Below, one piece after another: positions 14,730-21,243 of a stretch of 25,769 nt of DNA. The DNA lies in NCBI GenBank assembly GCA_964600165.1, contig CAZRIP010000048.1, positions 1 through 25,769 on the forward strand. The letters run 5' to 3'. A program made the translations under genes and the position numbers. Positions within the stretch are counted from its first letter, which is position 1. Every line of letters begins with the position of its first letter. The notes under the pieces are model-generated. The model ran no database searches. It saw nothing but the letters and a program-made list of their open reading frames with translations, and had not been told where the DNA came from. The stretch comes from CAZRIP01 sp964600165 (GTDB taxonomy: Bacteria; Elusimicrobiota; Elusimicrobia; UBA1565; UBA9628).

Positions 14730-16480
14730 AACCGCCCCGCCACCCCGCCGGCGATCTGCGAGTTGCGGTCGTCGAGGCTATAGGTGTAGTTGAGGCCCAG
14801 AGGCAGCGGGAAGCGCCAAAAGCGATAGTAGAGCGACGCGCCGGCGCCCTGCTTGTCGCGCGCGAGGGGATGAAACCAAGCGCGCGCGTCCTCGATGAAG
14901 GCGCCGGCCTGGAGGTAGCCTAGGCGCGAGGACCAGAGGCGCCGGCCGTAGCTCAAGCTCGCGCCGCCCGCCGAGTCTCCTCGGAACTCCCGCGCGTAGA
15001 CGCCTTGCAGCGCCGTCAGCCGGCCCGTCGCGAGCGCTTTGTCCGGAGGCAGGCTGTAGCCGTGCCCGGCGGCGAGCGACAGAGAGACGGCTTGATGGCC
15101 GCCCCAGGCCAAGGTCGTCTGCCAGCGCAGCAGACCGATGCCGTAGGGCTGGCTCGAGGCCGTCCACTTCCTCGCTTGGATCAAGCGCGCCTCGCCGCTC
15201 GAGGAAAACGCCGGCCGCCGGAGCGGCCGCGAGCGCTCGTCGACCCCCGCCATGCCGAAGCCGAGGATCGCCCCGAGGTCGAGCGTCCGGCGCTCGGGCG
15301 CGCCGTATTTGAGCGCGGCGAAGGCGTTTCCTTCTTTTTTGCCGTCGTCGCCGGGGACGCTCGGCGAAGGCGCGTCGTAGCGCACGCTGCCGTGATCGAA
15401 GCCGACCTCGCCGGACAAGCCGCGGCCGAGCGGCCCTTCGGCCGACAACACGACGTCCTGGGTGTGCTTGCCGTAGCTGTCGGCGATGAAGCCGAAGCGC
15501 GTCGGATTGTTCTCGTCGAGCGGAGCGCCCGGCCCCGGCGTAGCGCTGAAGGCCCCGTCCGCGTAGACCCGTTCCGTGAAATCCCGCCGCTCGGTGGAGA
15601 AGCGCGCCGACCAGCCTTCCTGGGCCGCGCTCAAAGCCGCGCGCCGGCCGCCGGCGCCGGAGAGCACGGCGAGATCGGCCGACTCCGCGCGGCGCCGGAA
15701 GTTGCGCTCCTCGATCAGGAGGCCGCCGCGTCCATGGCCGGCGCCGAAGGCGGCGACCGGAAACGGGATCACGTACCAGCCGTCCTTGACCGTGAAGATC
15801 ACCTCCGCGCCCACGTCGGCCGGAGCCGTCGAGACCTCGACGCTCTTGAAGAGCTCGAGGCGATAGAGCGCGCCCTTGGCGGCCGCCAGCTCGCGCGCGT
15901 TGATCGTCGCGCCTTCCGAGAACGGCAGCTGCCGGCGCAGCACGTCCGCGTCGGTCCGGTTGCCCTTGAAGGTGATCTTGTCGACGCGGAAGTCCGGGCC
16001 GACGTCGGCGCGCGCTTCGTCGAAGCCGAGCCGCTCTTGGCTTTTCGCCAGCGCGCGCTCGACGCGCGGGCGCAGTTCGGGCGAGGGGCCGAGCGCGAGG
16101 CTCTTTCGCAGATACTCCCCGGCGCGCTCGTAATGGGCGTCCGCCGTGAGGCAAAAGCCGATGCCGGCGTAGGCGTCGGCGACGAAGGCGTTTTGGACTC
16201 CGAGCGCGCGCGCGGCCTCGAGCGCCCCGATGAAGGCGTCGTGGGCGTCGGCCTGGTCGCCCTCGCTCAAGTAGGCCATGCCGAGGCGCTCGAGGATCTC
16301 GGCCTGGCGCTGGTCTTTCTCGGCAAGCAGCAGCTGCGCGGCGCGCAGCTCCATGATCTCCTGGCCCGCGTCGCCTTCCTCGACGAAATGCTCGGCGCGG
16401 CGCAGATGGAGCGAGGCGGCGTCGTCTTGCGCGCGCAGCGGGGTGGCGCAAACGAGGGCGGCCAGCAGGAAACGGCGCAT
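14726..16480 (-). CDS. TPR-POTRA-Omp85 outer-membrane protein
   Basis: The start at 16480 gives 584 residues with a signal peptide (MRRFLLAALVCATPLRA). Residues 20-150 contain tetratricopeptide-like helices (ERLGMAYLSEGDQADAHDAFIGALEAA split by turns). Residues about 163-233 form one POTRA domain (FRVDKITFKGNR, LYRLELFKSVEV, EVIFTVKDGWY). The rest is a 16-strand-type surface-antigen barrel ending in GRF, the C-terminal Phe recognised by the BAM machinery. Canonical BamA has five POTRAs, so this is a shorter Omp85 relative of unknown cargo. Replacement of extra POTRAs by TPRs suggests a periplasmic protein-binding scaffold. An alternative ATG lies four codons upstream (16492). Confidence 0.82.
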   Translation of the reverse strand: MRRFLLAALVCATPLRAQDDAASLHLRRAEHFVEEGDAGQEIMELRAAQLLLAEKDQRQAEILERLGMAYLSEGDQADAHDAFIGALEAARALGVQNAFVADAYAGIGFCLTADAHYERAGEYLRKSLALGPSPELRPRVERALAKSQERLGFDEARADVGPDFRVDKITFKGNRTDADVLRRQLPFSEGATINARELAAAKGALYRLELFKSVEVSTAPADVGAEVIFTVKDGWYVIPFPVAAFGAGHGRGGLLIEERNFRRRAESADLAVLSGAGGRRAALSAAQEGWSARFSTERRDFTERVYADGAFSATPGPGAPLDENNPTRFGFIADSYGKHTQDVVLSAEGPLGRGLSGEVGFDHGSVRYDAPSPSVPGDDGKKEGNAFAALKYGAPERRTLDLGAILGFGMAGVDERSRPLRRPAFSSSGEARLIQARKWTASSQPYGIGLLRWQTTLAWGGHQAVSLSLAAGHGYSLPPDKALATGRLTALQGVYAREFRGDSAGGASLSYGRRLWSSRLGYLQAGAFIEDARAWFHPLARDKQGAGASLYYRFWRFPLPLGLNYTYSLDDRNSQIAGGVAGRF

Positions 16481-16490
16481 GGGCGCCGTC

Positions 16491-16496
16491 ATCGTA
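16491..16496 (-). promoter_or_regulatory. Candidate -10 (TACGAT) for the Omp85 gene
   Basis: TACGAT on the minus strand lies ten bases before the ATG at 16480. That spacing would give a leader of only about four bases. It is a weaker case than the six-base examples. Confidence 0.3.
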
Positions 16497-16534
16497 TCAA
16501 ATGCGCTCGCCGGAACCGGGCGGGGCAAATTTAG

Positions 16535-16540
16535 TATCAT
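16535..16540 (+). promoter_or_regulatory. Candidate -10 (TATCAT) for the mrp-peroxiredoxin operon
   Basis: TATCAT sits 26 bases before the ATG at 16567. The short leader this would create contains GAGGAG five bases before the start, a normal Shine-Dalgarno arrangement. Confidence 0.45.
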
Positions 16541-16566
16541 GGTTTCGCCGTTCCGCCGAGGAGTCC

Positions 16567-17649
16567 ATGCCGACCAAAGAACAGATCCTTAAAGCTCTCA
16601 GCGCCTGCATCGAGCCCGAGCTGCACAAAGACATCGTCACGCTCGGGATGATCCAGAACCTCGTCGTCGACGGCGGCAACGTCGCCTTCGACTACGTCCT
16701 GACGACGCCCGCTTGCCCGCTCAAGGGCATGATGCAGCTCGAGGCCGAGGAGGCCGTCAAGAAGGTGGCCGGCGTGACCTCGGTCAAGGCCAACATGACG
16801 GCTTCCGTCAAGAAGGACGCGCGCCTGGAGAACGTCGTGCCGTCCGGCATCAAGAACGTGATCGCAGTCGGCTCCGGCAAGGGCGGCGTCGGCAAGTCGA
16901 CGGCCGCGTGCAACATCGCGGTTTCGCTCGCCCTGGACGGCGCGAAAGTCGGCCTCATGGACGCCGACATCTACGGCCCGAACCAGCCGCAGATGATGGG
17001 CGTCTCCGATTGGCAGCCCGTCGTCGGCAAGGACAACAAGATCGACCCGCCGTCGAACTACGGCGTGAAGGTCATGTCGATGGGCTTCCTGATGGAGCCC
17101 GACGCCCCGGTCATCTGGCGCGGCCCGATGCTGCACGGCGCCATCACCCAATTCTTGAAGGACGTGAAGTGGGGCGACCTCGATTATCTCGTCGTCGACC
17201 TGCCGCCCGGCACGGGCGACGTGCAGCTCACCATGTGCCAGACCGTGCCGCTCGCGGGCGCCGTGATCGTGACGACGCCGCAGTCGATCGCTCTTTCCGA
17301 CGTGCGCAAGGCCGCGGCGATGTTCACCAAGCTTCGCGTGCCGATGCTCGGCGTAGTGGAAAATATGAGCGCTTTCATATGCCCGCACTGCAATAAGACG
17401 AGCGAGATCTTCTCGCACGGCGGCGGCAAGACGCTCGCGGACAAATACGGCATCCCCGTTTTGGGCTCGGTTCCCTTGGACCCCAAGGTCTGCGAGACCG
17501 GCGAGACCGGCAAACCCGTATCCGTCTCGCAGCCCGACTCCGCGCCGGCCAAGGCCTTCCGCGACATCGCCCGGAAAGCCGCCGCGCGCGTCAGCGTTTT
17601 GGCCGCCCAAGCAAAACCGCTCGAGATCAAATTGACGGTAACCAAGTAA
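16567..17649 (+). CDS. Mrp/ApbC-family Fe-S cluster carrier ATPase
   Basis: This 360-residue cytoplasmic P-loop ATPase has an N-terminal MIP18/DUF59 domain (residues 1-83, with TTPACPLKGMM around C50). The ParA/MinD-like domain has the deviant Walker A GSGKGGVGKS at 102-111, Walker-type MDADIYGPNQ at 131-140 and DLPPGTGD at 211-218. C272-x2-C275 (CPHC) is the motif that bridges a 4Fe-4S cluster between two subunits. The family transfers clusters to target proteins. The longer upstream frame was rejected because ATG 16567 has a GAGGAG at the right distance. The peroxiredoxin gene follows nine bases later. Confidence 0.93.
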   Translation: MPTKEQILKALSACIEPELHKDIVTLGMIQNLVVDGGNVAFDYVLTTPACPLKGMMQLEAEEAVKKVAGVTSVKANMTASVKKDARLENVVPSGIKNVIAVGSGKGGVGKSTAACNIAVSLALDGAKVGLMDADIYGPNQPQMMGVSDWQPVVGKDNKIDPPSNYGVKVMSMGFLMEPDAPVIWRGPMLHGAITQFLKDVKWGDLDYLVVDLPPGTGDVQLTMCQTVPLAGAVIVTTPQSIALSDVRKAAAMFTKLRVPMLGVVENMSAFICPHCNKTSEIFSHGGGKTLADKYGIPVLGSVPLDPKVCETGETGKPVSVSQPDSAPAKAFRDIARKAAARVSVLAAQAKPLEIKLTVTK

Positions 17650-17658
17650 GGAGAAACC

Positions 17659-18150
17659 ATGACCACCGCCACCGCGAACCCCGCGTCGGAGACCACCCCG
17701 ATCGCCGTCGGCTCCGTCGCCCCCGACTTCACGCTGCAAGACCAGGACAAGAAGGAATTCAAGCTCTCCGACTATAAAGGGAAGAAGGCCGTCGCGCTGC
17801 TCTTCTACCCGCTCGACTGGTCGCCGACCTGCTCGAAGGAGAACGTTTGCTTCACGAACGATTTCTCGAAGCTCTCCCAATACGCGGAGATCTGCGGCGT
17901 CTCGATCGATTCCACGTGGTCGCACAAGGCCTGGCAGGAGAAGATGGGCCTCAAGCACCGCCTGCTCGCCGACATGCACCGCAAGGTCACGAAGGAGTAC
18001 GGCCTGTTCCTTCCGGCCGCGAACATCTCTCAGCGCGCGACGATTCTCGTCGGCAAGGACGGCAAGGTCGCCTGGGTGAAAGTCGAGAAGGACATCACCA
18101 AGGAGCGCGACTACCACGAGCTCGAGGCCGAGCTCAAGAAGCTCGCTTAA
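17659..18150 (+). CDS. Peroxiredoxin (AhpC/TSA superfamily)
   Basis: This 163-residue thioredoxin-fold peroxidase reduces hydroperoxides. The peroxidatic cysteine is probably C58 in FYPLDWSPTCSKE, matching the family pattern Pro-x3-Ser/Thr-x2-Cys. C64 lies in the same helix (C-x5-C) and C79 is another candidate resolving residue. The C-x4-C of BCP/PrxQ proteins is not matched exactly, so the mechanistic class is open. The ATG is preceded by AAGGAG, which overlaps the mrp stop codon region, so the two genes form an operon; pairing an Fe-S carrier with a peroxidase fits oxidative-stress protection. A terminator follows. Confidence 0.88.
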   Translation: MTTATANPASETTPIAVGSVAPDFTLQDQDKKEFKLSDYKGKKAVALLFYPLDWSPTCSKENVCFTNDFSKLSQYAEICGVSIDSTWSHKAWQEKMGLKHRLLADMHRKVTKEYGLFLPAANISQRATILVGKDGKVAWVKVEKDITKERDYHELEAELKKLA

Positions 18151-18160
18151 CCGTAAATAA

Positions 18161-18182
18161 TCATCCGCCGCGCGGCGGATGA
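18161..18182. repeat. REP-like perfect palindrome, copy 2
   Basis: This 22-bp perfect inverted repeat has half-site TCATCCGCCGC and is followed by GACGAACAGG. It shares the outer arms and the right flank (GGCGGATGACGAAC) with the copy at 12641-12664. It lies just upstream of the terminator of the mrp-peroxiredoxin operon. Confidence 0.75.
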
Positions 18183-18189
18183 CGAACAG

Positions 18190-18223
18190 GCGCCCGTCGC
18201 GAAAGCGGCGGGCGCTTTCGTTT
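18190..18223 (+). terminator. Rho-independent terminator after the peroxiredoxin gene
   Basis: An 11-bp stem (arms 18190-18200 and 18205-18215, one G-T wobble) is capped by a GAAA tetraloop and followed by TTTCGTTT. Confidence 0.82.
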
Positions 18224-18252
18224 AGACTATCGCCGGCGGTAGTCGAGATTGC

Positions 18253-18258
18253 TAGACT
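18253..18258 (+). promoter_or_regulatory. -10 element (TAGACT) of a probable leaderless promoter
   Basis: TTGC-TAGACT ends six bases (CGCCTG) before the ATG at 18265. There is no ribosome-binding site. Confidence 0.5.
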
Positions 18259-18264
18259 CGCCTG

Positions 18265-18648
18265 ATGGCCGAGGTCACGAAAGGGCAGCGCTTATCTTGG
18301 TCGCGCGCGATCACCGAAGAGGACATCGCCCGCTTCGCCGAATTATCCGGCGACAAGGGCGTCCATCACGTCGAGAAAGACGAGCAGGGGCGGCTCATGG
18401 CTCACGGGCTTCTGACGGCGACGCTGCCGACCAAGCTCGGCGGCGAAGTCGATTATATGGCGAGCACCATGCAGTTCGAGTTCCTGAAGGCCGTCTACGC
18501 GGGCGACACGCTCTCGTGCGAGGGGATCGTCGAGGCCGTCATCAACCAGAAGTCCCGGCAGAAGGTCCGCTTCTCGTTCACCGTCAAGAACCAGCACGGC
18601 GACGTCGTGCTCCGAGGCGAGACGAAGGGCCAGATCCTGCGGCGCTAG
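18265..18648 (+). CDS. MaoC-like hotdog-fold acyl dehydratase/hydratase
   Basis: This 127-residue protein has the MaoC hydratase-2 pattern. ITEEDIARFAELSGDKGVHH (about 17-36) contains the Asp and His of the catalytic motif, although the usual NPIH reads KGVHH here. AHGLLTATLPTKL (about 47-59) is the overhanging-helix segment, and the C-terminal half has hotdog strands (YMASTMQFEFLKAVYAGDTL). Related single-domain enzymes hydrate trans-2-enoyl-CoA or act on acyl-ACP. The altered motif means activity should not be assumed. The stop codon shares CTAG with the opposing glutathione peroxidase gene. Confidence 0.78.
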   Translation: MAEVTKGQRLSWSRAITEEDIARFAELSGDKGVHHVEKDEQGRLMAHGLLTATLPTKLGGEVDYMASTMQFEFLKAVYAGDTLSCEGIVEAVINQKSRQKVRFSFTVKNQHGDVVLRGETKGQILRR

Positions 18649-19226
18649 CGGCCGGACGCCTTCTTCGCGGGCTTGGCGACGGGCTTCTGCTTCAAGAGCT
18701 CCTCGAGCTTGGCGACGACGGCGGCGTCGTCGGGCTTGATCTTGGTGGCGAAGCGCGCGGCCACGCGGCCGTCGCGCGCGACGAGGAACTTCGTGAAGTT
18801 CCAGCCGATCTCGCCGTCGGCCTTGCCGACCGCGGAGGCTTTCAGGAACTTGAAGACGGGCTGGGTCTTGTCGCCGGTCACCGGCGCCTTCTCGAAGAGC
18901 GGGAACTTGACCCCGTAGTTGAGCTCGCAGAACTTCTTGATCTCGCCGTTGGGCGCGGGCTCTTGGGAGTGGAAGTCGTTGCTCGGGAAGCCGAGAACGA
19001 CCAGGCCCTGGTCCTTGTATTTCTCGTAGACGGCCTCGAGCTGCTTGTATTGGGGCGTGAACCCGCACTTAGACGCGGTATTGACCACGAGCGCCACTTT
19101 CCCGCGATAGTCCGACAGAGTCACGTCCTGGCCGTCGATCGAGCGCGCCTTGAGCGCGTAGAAATCCTCGGCGGCGAAGGCGGGCGCGGCGCAAATGCAG
19201 AGCAGCACGGCGATGAGCTTCTTCAT
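18645..19226 (-). CDS. Exported glutathione peroxidase-family protein
   Basis: This 193-residue protein has a signal peptide (MKKLIAVLLCICAAPAFA) and a full GPx fold. The peroxidatic residue is C54 in NTASKCGFTPQY (Cys rather than Sec). Q88, W142 and N143 complete the catalytic tetrad (FHSQEP, IGWNFTKF), and C100 in KKFCELNYGVKFP is where thioredoxin-dependent GPx proteins keep their resolving cysteine. It therefore probably uses a thioredoxin-like reductant rather than glutathione. An extracytoplasmic location is less common for bacterial GPx. A Lys/Ala-rich tail of about 15 residues (KPVAKPAKKASGR) is extra. The start is supported by TATCCT six bases upstream. Confidence 0.88.
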   Translation of the reverse strand: MKKLIAVLLCICAAPAFAAEDFYALKARSIDGQDVTLSDYRGKVALVVNTASKCGFTPQYKQLEAVYEKYKDQGLVVLGFPSNDFHSQEPAPNGEIKKFCELNYGVKFPLFEKAPVTGDKTQPVFKFLKASAVGKADGEIGWNFTKFLVARDGRVAARFATKIKPDDAAVVAKLEELLKQKPVAKPAKKASGR

Positions 19227-19232
19227 TCGTCG

Positions 19233-19238
19233 AGGATA
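19233..19238 (-). promoter_or_regulatory. -10 element (TATCCT) of a probable leaderless promoter
   Basis: On the minus strand TTTGC-TATCCT is followed by CGACGA and then the ATG at 19226. There is no ribosome-binding site. Confidence 0.5.
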
Positions 19239-19277
19239 GCAAATGCGTTGGACAACTCGCCGTCACGCCTGCGGCGT

Positions 19278-19283
19278 TATACT
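19278..19283 (+). promoter_or_regulatory. -10 element (TATACT) with a short Shine-Dalgarno leader
   Basis: TATACT lies 17 bases before the ATG at 19301. The predicted leader of about 11 bases consists largely of GGAGGTGG, a strong ribosome-binding site. It is a useful contrast with the leaderless promoter opposite it. Confidence 0.55.
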
Positions 19284-19300
19284 GGAGTTGGAGGTGGATC

Positions 19301-19708
19301 ATGAAACCGAAACTATCTGACCCGCGGCAATCGCAGGAATACTTCGACAAGAAGCTTTCGTTTAGCACCGGCCCGGTCGAGCTCGGCAAGTGGATCAAGG
19401 ACAAGGAAGACATCGTGATCGTCGACGTCAGGGCCAAGGAGGATTACGAGAAGGGGCACATTCCCGGCGCGATCAGCCTCCCGATGGGATCGTGGGCGAC
19501 GCCCGAGGGCCTCGCGAAGGACAAGATCAACGTCGTGTACTGCTACACGCAAACGTGCCATCTCGCGGCGTCGGCCGCGCTCGAGTTCAGCGCGCAGGGC
19601 TACTGCTGCGTGGAGCTCGAGGGGGGCTTCGAGGGCTGGAAGAACGGCGGGCTTCAGATCGAAGGCGCGGGCGCGCGCAAGCATCCGGCCGCCGCGCACG
19701 CGAAATAG
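19301..19708 (+). CDS. Rhodanese-like sulfurtransferase domain protein
   Basis: This 135-residue single-domain rhodanese has no signal peptide. The N-terminal CH2A-like motif VDVRAKEDYEKGHIPGAISLP (residues about 41-61, shown here across the Asp and His-Ile-Pro-Gly) is intact. The active loop begins with C81 in YCYTQTCHLA. The canonical Cys-x2-Gly-x-Arg loop is altered to C-Y-T-Q-T-C, a form seen in other bacterial rhodaneses. The second cysteine C86 could let it handle disulfides or persulfides. The substrate is unknown. It ends one base before the opposing TPR gene. Confidence 0.85.
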   Translation: MKPKLSDPRQSQEYFDKKLSFSTGPVELGKWIKDKEDIVIVDVRAKEDYEKGHIPGAISLPMGSWATPEGLAKDKINVVYCYTQTCHLAASAALEFSAQGYCCVELEGGFEGWKNGGLQIEGAGARKHPAAAHAK

Positions 19709-19709
19709 C

Positions 19710-20681
19710 TCAGGGGACCTCGGTCAGCAGCGAGTCCTTGAGCGCCGGGTCCTCGGAGATGCGGCGCGCGAGCTTGGCGCGGGCCCGCCACTTCGCCGCC
19801 ACGAGCGGGAAGCCGAGGCCTTCGTAGAGTTGCGCGACCGCCTCCGCGGGCCGGGGATCCCACGGCACTAACTCGCTCGCGAGCTTGAGGATCACGAAGG
19901 CTTGCCGGAATTGCCGGCGCTCGACGAGGCGGCGGGCTTCCGTGTAGAGGCGGGCGGCCCCGGCGTCGAAGCCCGATGCCGGGGGCAGGCCCCGGAGATG
20001 GACGAGGCTCGCCGGCGTGACCGTGCCGCCGCTCGACTTGATGAAGGCGAGCGCGTACCACAGCGCCGGCTCGGAGAGGCCCAGGCGCGCGCTCGCCGCG
20101 GAGAGCCCGTAATAGGCTTGCGCGGGGTCGTCGAGGCCTTCGAGCCCGTTGAAAAGGAGGCGCGACGCCGACAGCCAGTCTCCCCGCGCGAAGGCGGCGG
20201 CGCCCGCTTGCGCGAGAGCGTTTTGGCCCTCGAGGAAGACGCGCTCGACTTCCGCGGCCGCGGCCGGCTCGGCGGCCATGCGCGCGGCGAGCTCATCGGC
20301 CAAGCGCGCCCGCTCCTGGCGGGACGCGGGGCCCCGCGAGGCGAAGGCGTCCGTGTAGATGGGCGCGCGAGCGCCGGGGGCGCGCAGCTCGACGCCGCCG
20401 AGGACGGCCCCCGACGGATCGTCGCGCTCGGAGCAGACGATCTCGAAGGCGTCGGGAAGCTCCGGCGGGCGCTCGGGCCCCGAGACCCATTCGAAGGTCC
20501 GGTCGCCCAGGGCGCGTCGCAGCTCGCGCGAGCCGCAAAAGACGCCTGCGCGCGAAGACGCGAGGACGACGGCCGCGGGCCAAACCGCGGGCGAAGGCGG
20601 CGGCGCGCCGTCTTGCCAGGCGAGCAGGGCCGCCAGCGCGGCGAGGAGCCAGATCGCGACCGCCTTGCGCGTCGTCGTCAC
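19710..20681 (-). CDS. Membrane-anchored TPR-like protein of unknown function
   Basis: This 323-residue protein starts at GTG 20681. A single N-terminal transmembrane or signal-anchor helix (KAVAIWLLAALAALLAW) precedes a region (about 35-110) with FCGSRELRRAL and a mixed alpha-beta look. An Ala-rich helical repeat region follows (about 135-315) with TPR-like helix pairs (AAAFARGDWLSASRLLFNGLEG, AQLYEGLGFPLVAAKW as shorter segments). It is probably periplasmic and a protein-binding scaffold; no enzyme motif is seen. It is divergent from the RDD gene with only 35 bp between starts. Confidence 0.68.
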   Translation of the reverse strand: MTTTRKAVAIWLLAALAALLAWQDGAPPPSPAVWPAAVVLASSRAGVFCGSRELRRALGDRTFEWVSGPERPPELPDAFEIVCSERDDPSGAVLGGVELRAPGARAPIYTDAFASRGPASRQERARLADELAARMAAEPAAAAEVERVFLEGQNALAQAGAAAFARGDWLSASRLLFNGLEGLDDPAQAYYGLSAASARLGLSEPALWYALAFIKSSGGTVTPASLVHLRGLPPASGFDAGAARLYTEARRLVERRQFRQAFVILKLASELVPWDPRPAEAVAQLYEGLGFPLVAAKWRARAKLARRISEDPALKDSLLTEVP

Positions 20682-20687
20682 GGGCCT

Positions 20688-20693
20688 ATGATA
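20688..20693 (-). promoter_or_regulatory. -10 element (TATCAT) of a probable leaderless promoter
   Basis: On the minus strand GGC-TATCAT is followed by AGGCCC and then the GTG at 20681. Confidence 0.5.
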
Positions 20694-20704
20694 GCCGATT
20701 AAGT

Positions 20705-20710
20705 TATACT
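20705..20710 (+). promoter_or_regulatory. -10 element (TATACT) of a probable leaderless promoter
   Basis: TATACT ends six bases (TCGCGT) before the GTG at 20717, whose choice it supports. It lies only 11 bp from the opposing -10 element. Confidence 0.55.
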
Positions 20711-20716
20711 TCGCGT

Positions 20717-21214
20717 GTGAGCGAGCCGACGAAAGCGCGACGGCCGGCGGAACTCGCGCTGCGCGCCGGGGCGTACGTCATCGACGGAGTCCTCGTCGGC
20801 GGGGGGCGCCTGCTCCTCAAGGCGGCCGGGGCGCCGTGGCTCGTGCCGCTGGGCTTAGCCGCCTGCTATTACACCTGGATGCCGGTCGCCTACGAGGGCC
20901 AGACCTTCGGCAAGATGGCGGCGGGCGTGGCGATCGTCGACGAGCGCGGCGAGCCGCTGACATACGGGCAGTGCTTCGGCCGCTACGCGGGCTATTTCTT
21001 GTCGGCCGCGCTGCTCGGCGCGGGATACGTCGTCGCGGCGTTCCACCCGGAAGGGCGCGCGCTGCATGACATCGTCGCGAGCACGCGCGTCGTCGCCGTC
21101 GCTCCGGTCACGCGCGGCCGGCGCCTGGCCGTGCTCGCCGCCGCCGCCGTCGGGCTTATCTTGCTGCCTCTCGCCTTGGGCGCCGCGCTGCTGCTCTCGG
21201 CTTGGAAAAGCTGA
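20717..21214 (+). CDS. RDD-family integral membrane protein
   Basis: This 165-residue protein has about four membrane helices. The RDD hallmarks are the Arg and Asp of the first helix (LRAGAYVIDGVLV), the GQTFGKMAAGVAIVDERGEPL loop (split around residues 62-82) and HPEGRALHDIVASTRVV in the third segment. RDD proteins are small membrane proteins, some implicated in ion or sodium transport, but most are uncharacterised. The GTG at 20717 is chosen over other in-frame codons because it directly follows the -10 element and begins the conserved domain. Confidence 0.82.
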   Translation: MSEPTKARRPAELALRAGAYVIDGVLVGGGRLLLKAAGAPWLVPLGLAACYYTWMPVAYEGQTFGKMAAGVAIVDERGEPLTYGQCFGRYAGYFLSAALLGAGYVVAAFHPEGRALHDIVASTRVVAVAPVTRGRRLAVLAAAAVGLILLPLALGAALLLSAWKS

Positions 21215-21225
21215 CAAGAATCTGT

Positions 21226-21231
21226 TAGACT
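21226..21231 (+). promoter_or_regulatory. Candidate -10 (TAGACT) for the cyclophilin gene
   Basis: TAGACT ends 12 bases before the ATG at 21244, giving a predicted leader of only about six bases with no Shine-Dalgarno sequence. Confidence 0.4.
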
Positions 21232-21243
21232 CGCGTCACCACT

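Noticed and set aside
15005..16534. A 509-codon plus-strand open frame opposite the Omp85 gene
   Set aside because: The minus strand carries a signal peptide, POTRA and barrel with a terminal Phe; the opposite frame shows only Arg/Ala/Glu-rich filler.
16537..18117. A 526-codon minus-strand frame opposite mrp and the peroxiredoxin gene
   Set aside because: It crosses two clearly assigned genes and contains His/Asp/Arg-rich mirror sequence with no recognisable motif.
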